Made by a program: the position numbers and the translations under genes
In this document: one piece after another, positions 1 to 4,617 of the stretch
Position numbering within the stretch: the first letter of the stretch is position 1
How the letters are laid out: every line of letters begins with the position of its first letter
NCBI GenBank assembly: GCA_030430345.1
Contig: JAUIFT010000245.1
Location: 1 to 5,452 of the forward strand
Reading direction: 5' to 3'
Length of the DNA: 5,452 nucleotides
Source: Calditrichia bacterium
Lineage (GTDB): Bacteria; Calditrichota; Calditrichia; RBG-13-44-9; J042
The notes under the pieces: model-generated
What the model was told of the DNA's origin: nothing
Databases searched by the model: none
Seen by the model: only the letters and a program-made list of their open reading frames with translations

Positions 1-191
1 GCCGTTATGCAGCATCAGTTCCGTTACGTTGGGAGCAGTAGAGTGTACGCCTGCCGGGTCTGAACGCGGGTTAAAATTTCGATGATTTTTGTTCGCGCAT
101 TAATCTGGGAAGGCAGTTGCTCATTGTTACCAGCGGGATCCTTGGGAGAATGTGCAGAAGCGCCAGTGCGATGGTTCTTTTTATCAGCCAT
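1..191 (-). CDS. Partial, possibly frameshifted RsmB-like 16S rRNA methyltransferase N-terminus
   Basis: The gene starts at ATG 191-189 and runs off the left edge. The ATG frame encodes 55 residues and stops at TAA (26-24). Residues 1-30 are polar and low in complexity. They lead into INARTKIIEILTRVQTRQAY, which resembles the start of the NusB-like RNA-binding domain of RsmB/Sun proteins (pattern AR..A..IL.rVe..gAY). RsmB makes m5C967 in 16S rRNA in the cytoplasm. Just before the stop, another minus-strand frame reads NVTELMLHNG to the edge. It would continue the helix if one base were gained near the CCC run at 31-33. So the gene may carry a real frameshift, or the sequence may contain an error. 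No other ATG, GTG or TTG lies in frame between the upstream stop and this ATG, and the ribosome binding site is poor. The family call rests on about 20 residues, so it is tentative; a short unrelated ORF is possible. Confidence 0.4.
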
Positions 192-342
192 GTCCGAGTG
201 TCGTTTGTTCTGAAATTTCGTATTCTCTTAATTAAAACATTTAGCTAAGCTATTAATATCGTTGATCATCAGATAATATCCAAATAAATCCAATGGGAAA
301 ATCGACAGCTAAAACTTTGCTGTTTCTATGGTTGTATTTCTG
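192..342. other. AT-rich gap between Usp gene and rsmB-like gene
   Basis: This 151-bp AT-rich gap follows the Usp stop and precedes the rsmB-like start, both on the minus strand. It contains a weak terminator-like hairpin next to the Usp stop (297-323) and an 11-bp inverted repeat, TAGCT-A-AGCTA, at 242-252. I see no convincing Shine-Dalgarno or clear -35/-10 pair for the downstream gene. Confidence 0.5.
297..323 (-). terminator. Weak candidate terminator after the Usp gene
   Basis: Read on the minus strand just past the Usp stop codon, ACAGC (323-319) can pair with GCTGT (309-305) across a 9-nt loop, which may tighten by two A-T pairs. It is followed by CGATTTTC. The 5-bp stem and four-T tract are weak for an intrinsic terminator, but the position, about 20 nt past the stop, is right. 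Confidence 0.3.
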
Positions 343-1233
343 CTAATCCCTAAGCTGTAAGGATAGGGTCGGACATGGCGCCCAGCGAATCACCTTCTCC
401 GCGGTACTACCGAGGAGCAGATATTCCAAATCTGTAACGCCATGAGTTGGAATAATCATTAGATCGATGCTATGCGCTTTTACATAAGCAATAATTTCTT
501 TGTAAGCGATCCCTTCTTTCACAATACAAGTATCAACAAATTCTTTCCCATCCTGTTCAGCAACGAGTTGCTGCAAGTTATTCGTGATCATATCTCCCAA
601 ATACCGGTCAATTTCGAATAAAGACTCTGCAGAGGCATCATGGTAAGGATATTGCTCCTGCTCAATAACATGCATCAGCGTTAGTCGTGCGTTATACTCC
701 CGGGCAAAAAACAGCGCGCGCTCGATTGCATATTCCGAATACTGGGAGAAATCGATGGGGACAAGCACTCGTTTTACGTCGTCGGAAGTCACCGTTAACG
801 GAACACTGTAGACAGGTGTTTTAACACTTCTTATCAATGATTCTGTCACACTGCCCTGGCCGATGGATTCCCGGTTGGTCTGTCCCTGTTTACCGAGCAC
901 CACTAAATCAAAATTATGTGTTTCAATATATTCCTGAAGGCAATCTGCTGCCGAGCCGCTCTGCAAGACAATATAATTGACAGATATATCATCTTCGCTG
1001 TAATCTATCATGTATTTTTCTAATTCTTTTAGCACATCTTTCTTTTTCTTTTCAAAAAAATCATGGTAAGCGGTTAGTGTCTGCGGTTCGCTGAACATGT
1101 CCGGCCAATATATATAAACATGAGCCAAAGTGATGTTACATCGAAAAGGCGCTGCCAATTTTACAGCAGCCGCAACTGCCGGAGCGGCATATTTGCTAAA
1201 ATCAATTGGTACCAAAATATTTTTGAATTCCAT
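343..1233 (-). CDS. Tandem-domain universal stress protein (UspA family)
   Basis: This 296-residue soluble protein contains two Usp domains in tandem. Domain 1 spans about residues 4-147 and opens with ILVPIDFS. Domain 2 spans about 154-294 and opens with VLVPIDFS. Domain 1 has the full nucleotide-binding signature G-2x-G-9x-G(S): G114, G117, G127, S128. Domain 2 reads PTHG (262-265) followed nine residues later by GS (275-276), so the first Gly of the signature is Pro262. Proteins with the intact signature usually bind ATP; the family acts in stress survival, but specific roles vary and none can be assigned here. Two fused domains give the dimer-like arrangement seen in long Usp proteins. 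The start at ATG 1233 follows AAAGGTG with a 7-nt spacer. The gene is separated from citrate synthase by a strong hairpin, so it probably has its own promoter. Family call is secure; physiological role is unknown. Confidence 0.95.
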   Translation of the reverse strand: MEFKNILVPIDFSKYAAPAVAAAVKLAAPFRCNITLAHVYIYWPDMFSEPQTLTAYHDFFEKKKKDVLKELEKYMIDYSEDDISVNYIVLQSGSAADCLQEYIETHNFDLVVLGKQGQTNRESIGQGSVTESLIRSVKTPVYSVPLTVTSDDVKRVLVPIDFSQYSEYAIERALFFAREYNARLTLMHVIEQEQYPYHDASAESLFEIDRYLGDMITNNLQQLVAEQDGKEFVDTCIVKEGIAYKEIIAYVKAHSIDLMIIPTHGVTDLEYLLLGSTAEKVIRWAPCPTLSLQLRD

Positions 1234-1335
1234 TTACCTACACCTTTGGATAAACCCTATCGGGGTGATATGAAATCAATAATTTTCTATTTTGGGAGAG
1301 CAAATATCTGGAATCTTAAATTAATATACGGTAGT

Positions 1336-1349
1336 GGTAGTGTACTGCT
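1336..1349 (+). promoter_or_regulatory. Candidate regulatory motif, copy 1 (upstream of Usp)
   Basis: The sequence GGTAGTGTACTGCT matches the reverse complement of 3162-3175, upstream of the phosphatidyltransferase gene, at 13 of 14 bases. It contains a short inverted repeat, AGT-GT-ACT. The match and its position about 100 bp ahead of the Usp start suggest a protein-binding site, but this is inference from two good copies and one partial copy. Confidence 0.3.
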
Positions 1350-1368
1350 TTTGCGCCAAGCGCCAAAA
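1349..1368. repeat. Tandem GCGCCAA heptamer flanked by T4 and A4
   Basis: The 20-bp block TTTTGCGCCAAGCGCCAAAA holds two head-to-tail copies of GCGCCAA (1353-1359 and 1360-1366). The flanking T4 and A4, together with GCGC pairing with GCGC, could also form a small bulged hairpin. It abuts the GTACTGC motif and lies in the probable Usp control region, so it may be an operator half-site pair. No function is demonstrated. Confidence 0.4.
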
Positions 1369-1412
1369 ATGGTCTTTTAAAAATAAAAATGTGGCAAATT
1401 TATGAGTATTAA

Positions 1413-1448
1413 CAGAAGCAGCCGAAATGAAGATTCCGGCTGCTTCTG
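1413..1448 (-). terminator. Intrinsic-terminator hairpin after citrate synthase
   Basis: A perfect 12-bp inverted repeat, CAGAAGCAGCCG (1413-1424) and CGGCTGCTTCTG (1437-1448), has a 12-nt loop. It begins 17 nt past the citrate synthase stop codon. On the minus strand it is followed by TTAATACTC, a poor T tract. On the plus strand it is followed within four bases by T5 (1452-1456). It most likely ends citrate synthase mRNA or stabilises its 3' end; it might also stop plus-strand transcription. Confidence 0.75.
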
Positions 1449-1465
1449 CAATTTTTAAGGAATGA

Positions 1466-2812
1466 TTAGGATCTTTCATTCATCGGCGTGTACGTGCGCT
1501 CGGTGGCGACGCTTTTATAAGCCGGACGGATAATACGCTTTCCATTGATCAATTCATCGATTCGATGGGCGCTCCACCCTACGATGCGAGCCATGGCAAA
1601 TAGCGGGGTGTAAATCTCCACGGAAAAGCCGAGCATGTCGTAAACCAACCCGGAATAATAATCCACATTCGGAGAAATAACCTTATCAGATTTTTTGATT
1701 TTCTGGAAAAGTCCCGGGGTTACTTCGGCGATTTTATTATAAAGATTGAATTCATCCAGGCGTCCTTTGGCAGCAGCCAGCTCCCGGGCTTTCTCTTTGA
1801 GGATAATTGCACGAGGGTCGGATTTGGTATAAACGGCATGCCCCATTCCATAAACCAGTCCAGTGCCATTGTGGGCTTCTTTGTTAATAATTTTACCAAT
1901 GTAGTTACTCACTTCATCATCATCTTTCCAGTCCTTAACGTTCTGTTTGATGTTGTCCATCATATACATCACGTTGGAATTGGCCGCACCGTGCAGCGGG
2001 CCTTTCAGGGCACTGATGGCCGCGGCGATTGTCGCGTAAGTATCAGTCTGACTGGAAGAAACCACATGGGTGGTGAAGGAGGAGTTGTTTCCACCACCAT
2101 GCTCGGCATGAAGTACCAGTGCTAAATCCAGCAATTCGGATTCCAGGGCAGTAAATTTATCATCCGGACGGAGCATGTGGAGGAAGTTCTCCGCGATATC
2201 ATAGCCCATTTTCGGGGTTTTGATGTGCAGCGTATCGCCATGATATTTGTGGCGGAGTGCCAGGTAAGAGTAAGCAATAATCGCCGGAAATTTGGCGATC
2301 AATTCCAGGCTTTGCCGAACGACATTTGGAATGCTGTTGTCATCCGGATTTTCGTCCAGAGTGTATAATGTCAGAACGATCTTCTGAAGCTTGTTCATCA
2401 CGTTCGGGCTGACAAATTGAAGCATATTGGTCGTGACAAGTAAATTCGGGAGGCGCATCCGCGGGTAAAGATAGGATTCAAATTGTTCCAGCTCATCTGT
2501 CGTTGGCAGCTTGCCGAAAAGCAGCAGATAAGTCACTTCTGCAAATCCATGACGCTTATCATTCTGAATGCCGGTAACAACATCACCAATGGAAATACCA
2601 CGATACATTAATTTTCCATCAACAGGTATGATTTTACCATCTTCTTTTTTTGAACCAATTACGCCGGAGATTTTTGTTAAACCGGCCAGTACTCCAGAGC
2701 CATCAGCATTACGTAATCCACGTTTTACATCCAGTTCCGTATATAAATCTCTGTCTATCGTATTCCGCTTCAGTATCTCTTCGGACGCCTTATGAATAAA
2801 ATCAACGCTCAT
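1466..2812 (-). CDS. gltA: Citrate synthase (Si type, long-form clade)
   Basis: The 448-residue enzyme condenses oxaloacetate with acetyl-CoA to form citrate, the entry step of the TCA cycle, in the cytoplasm. The catalytic set is intact: His274 in GPLHGAAN, His325 in GMGHAVY, and Asp384 in NVDYYSG. DPR at 332-334 carries a conserved active-site arginine. The helix at 231-250, with LHAEHGGGNNSSF, is also conserved. The N-terminal stretch DVKRGLRNADGSGVLAGLT (28-46) and the GKLMYRGISI segment (66-75) are typical of the longer synthases I recall from Bacteroides-like bacteria and Clostridia. It is somewhat longer than ordinary GltA (about 430 aa). ATG 2812 is preceded by GGAG (2824-2821) at an 8-nt spacing. 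A 2-methylcitrate synthase activity cannot be excluded from sequence, but no prp gene lies nearby. It appears monocistronic, closed by the hairpin at 1413-1448. Confidence 0.96.
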   Translation of the reverse strand: MSVDFIHKASEEILKRNTIDRDLYTELDVKRGLRNADGSGVLAGLTKISGVIGSKKEDGKIIPVDGKLMYRGISIGDVVTGIQNDKRHGFAEVTYLLLFGKLPTTDELEQFESYLYPRMRLPNLLVTTNMLQFVSPNVMNKLQKIVLTLYTLDENPDDNSIPNVVRQSLELIAKFPAIIAYSYLALRHKYHGDTLHIKTPKMGYDIAENFLHMLRPDDKFTALESELLDLALVLHAEHGGGNNSSFTTHVVSSSQTDTYATIAAAISALKGPLHGAANSNVMYMMDNIKQNVKDWKDDDEVSNYIGKIINKEAHNGTGLVYGMGHAVYTKSDPRAIILKEKARELAAAKGRLDEFNLYNKIAEVTPGLFQKIKKSDKVISPNVDYYSGLVYDMLGFSVEIYTPLFAMARIVGWSAHRIDELINGKRIIRPAYKSVATERTYTPMNERS

Positions 2813-2908
2813 TTTCCTGACTCCATCTTTTAAGTGAACAATTCATCTTTGATCTGTTTTTGTTTTTATGCTATGTCGTTGCCGCTGAGAAAATCTCCGG
2901 TACGGATC

Positions 2909-2922
2909 GGGTAAATTTTCCC
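2909..2922. promoter_or_regulatory. Near-palindrome, possible operator for citrate synthase
   Basis: GGGTAAATTTTCCC pairs six of its seven symmetric positions (only one T-T mismatch). It lies about 97 bp upstream of the citrate synthase start. Size and symmetry suit a dimeric repressor or activator site, but no regulator is encoded in the window and a chance AT-rich palindrome is possible. Confidence 0.3.
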
Positions 2923-2970
2923 TACCTAATTTAATGTTTGATAATACTTTTTGCACTCAAAATCTGAAAA

Positions 2971-2977
2971 GTACTGC
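2971..2977 (+). promoter_or_regulatory. GTACTGC word, partial motif copy
   Basis: The heptamer GTACTGC, within AAAAGTACTGCAA, is the core shared with 1342-1348 and with the reverse strand of 3163-3169. Flanking bases match less well than in the other two copies. It sits centrally in the divergent region. Confidence 0.2.
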
Positions 2978-3158
2978 AATTCGGCAAAATACACCGATAT
3001 AGCTCGACAGGTTTACCGCTTAGTTACAATATGGATCGCTGATCTGCGACAAGGAAAGAGCTTTAAGTCTTTATAAAATATGGTTTTGCGAATAGGTTGT
3101 TTTCCACCACTATCGAAAAAAATATTTGGCACAGTTCTGGTTATCATCTGGATTGGAT

Positions 3159-3179
3159 GTTAGCAGTACACTGCCTAAC
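3159..3179. promoter_or_regulatory. Inverted repeat upstream of the phosphatidyltransferase, motif copy 2
   Basis: GTTAGCAGT (3159-3167) is the reverse complement of ACTGCcTAAC (3170-3179) apart from one extra C. A two-base AC separates the arms. It ends 20 nt before the Shine-Dalgarno sequence, so it could be a dimer-binding operator or, in RNA, a leader hairpin. Bases 3162-3175 match, on the opposite strand, the motif upstream of the Usp gene at 13 of 14 positions. Confidence 0.45.
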
Positions 3180-3199
3180 AAAATTTCGAACTGTTTCTT

Positions 3200-3205
3200 A
3201 AGGAG
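3200..3205 (+). promoter_or_regulatory. Strong ribosome binding site of the phosphatidyltransferase
   Basis: AAGGAG lies 5 nt before ATG 3211. It fixes this start, which also gives the NLITLGR N-terminus usual for the family. Confidence 0.85.
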
Positions 3206-3210
3206 AAATA

Positions 3211-3876
3211 ATGGCGGCAAATCTTATTACGCTCGGCAGAGTTTTACTGGCTGTGCTGGTAATTTACCTGTTTCAAACAAACTTTTATGGGGCACTTTCT
3301 GCGGTGTTCTTAACCGGACTGGTAATCTATCTGGATTCGCTGGATGGTATCATCGCTCGCAAATTGAAGATGACCAGCGAGTTTGGCGCTTTGTTCGATA
3401 TCGCCGGAGATCGCATCGTGGAACATGTTTACTGGATATATTTTTCCGTGATCGGTCTGGTGAGCATTTGGGTGCCGATTATTTATATCAGCCGGAGTTT
3501 TCTGGTAGACATGCTGAGGACCATCGCATTTACCAAATCCGGGCAAACTCCTTTCGGGGAAAATAGCATGATGCGTTCTCGCCTTACTTATTGGCTAACT
3601 GCTTCCCGTCCCAGCCGGGGGATTTACGGGGCCGGAAAAGTGATCGCCTTTTTGTGCCTTGGGATAATCATCGTTTTAAACAAGGCTGACTATAGTATCA
3701 TTCGCCTGCTGCCGGAAAATTTTATGTACTATTTCAGCTTTTCGACCCAGGTGCTGGTGTGGATCGTCGTTTTGTTAAACCTGATTCGCGGGCTGCCGGT
3801 GTTATGGGATGGGCGGGAGTATCTCTTCGCAAACAACCTGCCGCGGAAATTGGAAAATGCCGGGAGAAAGAAATGA
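3211..3876 (+). CDS. CDP-alcohol phosphatidyltransferase family membrane enzyme
   Basis: This 221-residue integral membrane protein transfers a phosphatidyl group from a CDP-lipid to an alcohol. The full family signature D-x2-DG-x2-AR-x8-G-x3-D-x3-D is present: D42, D45-G46, A49-R50, G59, D63, D67. These residues bind the metal ions and CDP. About five to six hydrophobic helices are visible, near residues 5-20, 27-41, 72-95, 138-157 and 174-197, matching the six-helix fold. The N-terminal NLITLGRVLL and the segment at 95-107 (R95, then VDMLRTIAF) recall phosphatidylglycerophosphate synthase (PgsA). Other family members use inositol phosphate or serine, so the acceptor is not proven. The stop overlaps the next gene's start (ATGA), and the partner is a HAD-IB phosphatase, which fits PgsA followed by a phosphatidylglycerophosphate phosphatase. 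Family certain; acceptor substrate inferred. Confidence 0.92.
   Translation: MAANLITLGRVLLAVLVIYLFQTNFYGALSAVFLTGLVIYLDSLDGIIARKLKMTSEFGALFDIAGDRIVEHVYWIYFSVIGLVSIWVPIIYISRSFLVDMLRTIAFTKSGQTPFGENSMMRSRLTYWLTASRPSRGIYGAGKVIAFLCLGIIIVLNKADYSIIRLLPENFMYYFSFSTQVLVWIVVLLNLIRGLPVLWDGREYLFANNLPRKLENAGRKK
3863..3866 (+). promoter_or_regulatory. Ribosome binding site that sets the phosphatase start
   Basis: GGAG, inside the end of the phosphatidyltransferase gene, is 6 nt before ATG 3873. It supports that start over the longer open frame reaching back to GTG 3759, whose extra residues merely read the upstream gene out of frame. Confidence 0.75.
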
Positions 3877-4532
3877 TCGGGAACCCCTGGGCCGTTTTTG
3901 ATGTCGATGGCACGCTGCTCCCGGGGCAGTCGATGGAACAAATTTTTATTCGGGAAGGGATTCGGCAGGGATTCCTTTCTCCGAAGCAGCTCGCGCAATT
4001 TGCTGCATACGCTTTGTGGGAAAGTTGCCGGGGGAATCATCTGCGGGCGTTTAAACAGAACAAATATTATCTAAAAAATATGCCCCTGGAAATTATCGCA
4101 AACGCAGCCGAAATGGTTTTTCAGGAAAGCATAGCCGCTCTATTATCAGCAGAGAGTCAGGTAGCTGTAGCACAGCTCCGCCGGGCAGATTATCGAATAT
4201 TGTTAATGACCGGGGCGCCGGATTTCCTGGCAAATCATCTGTGGAATATCTACCAACCGGATGCGCTTATTTCTACCCGCCTGGAAAAAAATGGTGGCCT
4301 TTATTCCGGAAAAATTGCCGGTATTCATCCCTATGGTCAGGCGAAGCGATTACTGCTGCTGAAAGCTAGGGATCGCCTGGAAATTGATTTTACCCGTTCC
4401 GCAGCATTTGCCAATCATCATACGGATATTGACCATTTGCAACTGTTTGCCCGGGCGGTCGCTGTTAATCCCACGGTAAAATTACGGAAATCGGCGATGC
4501 TTCGAAACTGGGAGATAGTTTACTGGCACTAG
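3873..4532 (+). CDS. HAD-IB family phosphatase, PgpC/SerB-like
   Basis: This 219-residue protein belongs to the haloacid dehalogenase superfamily, subfamily IB. Motif I is DVDGT (D10 nucleophile, D12 acid/base). A helical cap spans about residues 20-95. Motif II is Thr113-Gly114 in LLMTGAP, and Lys158 in GQAK is the motif III lysine. The motif IV area reads ANHHTDID (180-187), followed by the typical tail AVNPTVKLRKSA. The usual first acid of the GDxxxD motif IV is Asn181 here, while Asp185 is kept. No signal peptide or clear membrane helix is seen. ATG 3873 overlaps the upstream TGA by four bases, so translation is probably coupled. Because HAD-IB PgpC dephosphorylates phosphatidylglycerophosphate in other bacteria, the pairing suggests the same step here. 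Phosphoserine or another phosphoester is an alternative. Superfamily call is secure; substrate is inferred. Confidence 0.88.
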   Translation: MIGNPWAVFDVDGTLLPGQSMEQIFIREGIRQGFLSPKQLAQFAAYALWESCRGNHLRAFKQNKYYLKNMPLEIIANAAEMVFQESIAALLSAESQVAVAQLRRADYRILLMTGAPDFLANHLWNIYQPDALISTRLEKNGGLYSGKIAGIHPYGQAKRLLLLKARDRLEIDFTRSAAFANHHTDIDHLQLFARAVAVNPTVKLRKSAMLRNWEIVYWH

Positions 4533-4617
4533 CCGTTGCCAAATTTGATATAAGCTTCTGAGCTTGTCGGAGGAGGCAAAATGCTCATTTGCTCATCTGC
4601 ATCATCATTATCGACTA
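4533..4617. other. Short convergent intergenic spacer
   Basis: Two genes converge on this 85-bp spacer. It has no strong bidirectional terminator. The best candidate is a 5-bp stem, TGGCA (4524-4528) with TGCCA (4537-4541), followed by AATTTGAT. It also contains TGAGCTTGTCGGAGG (4559-4573), which resembles a short repeat I recall as common in many bacterial genomes (TGAGCTTGTCGAAGG). A consensus-like AGGAGG stands 4 nt before an ATG (4581). Confidence 0.4.

Larger units (their letters stand above)
1234..1412. other. Upstream region of the Usp gene, with short repeats
   Basis: The 179 bp between the citrate synthase hairpin and the Usp start should carry the Usp promoter. It holds a GGTAGT direct repeat (1330-1341), a GTACTGC-containing motif (1336-1349) and a tandem GCGCCAA heptamer (1353-1366). 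These elements are packed together 96-135 bp upstream of the start codon. I see no clear sigma-70 -35/-10 pair and no credible gene here on either strand. Confidence 0.5.
2813..3210. other. 398-bp divergent intergenic control region
   Basis: This region separates citrate synthase (minus) from the phosphatidyltransferase (plus), so it must hold promoters for both or for an upstream plus-strand start. I find no convincing gene, tRNA or recognised riboswitch in it. It contains a near-palindrome at 2909-2922, a smaller TCCG-GTA-CGGA inverted repeat at about 2896-2906, a GTACTGC word at 2971-2977, a TATAAAAT box at 3072-3079 that could be a -10 element for the plus operon (no good -35 is visible), and an inverted repeat at 3159-3179 in the probable leader. 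Confidence 0.6.

Noticed and set aside
1120..1380. 86-codon plus-strand frame overlapping the Usp start
   Set aside because: It is antisense to the Usp N-terminus and then crosses the AT-rich upstream region. It has no recognisable domain and its composition is that of a shadow frame.
1838..2795. Plus-strand open frames inside the citrate synthase gene
   Set aside because: They lie entirely antisense to a well-conserved enzyme gene, have no recognisable motifs, and arise from its codon pattern.
2813..3210. Riboswitch or small RNA gene in the divergent region
   Set aside because: I see no recognisable conserved riboswitch core and no strong hairpin followed by a T run. Only short inverted repeats are present.
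3126..3566. 146-codon plus-strand frame over the phosphatidyltransferase start
   Set aside because: It lacks a proper ribosome binding site and is out of frame with the conserved CDP-alcohol transferase signature, so it is a shadow.
3759..3872. Longer N-terminus for the HAD phosphatase from GTG 3759
   Set aside because: The extra 38 residues only read the upstream gene in another frame. ATG 3873 has a GGAG site, the usual ATGA overlap, and places motif I near the N-terminus as in the family.
4576..4592. GCAAAATGCTCATTTGC as a terminator between the convergent genes
   Set aside because: The stem has only five pairs with AT-rich ends and no T tract in either direction.
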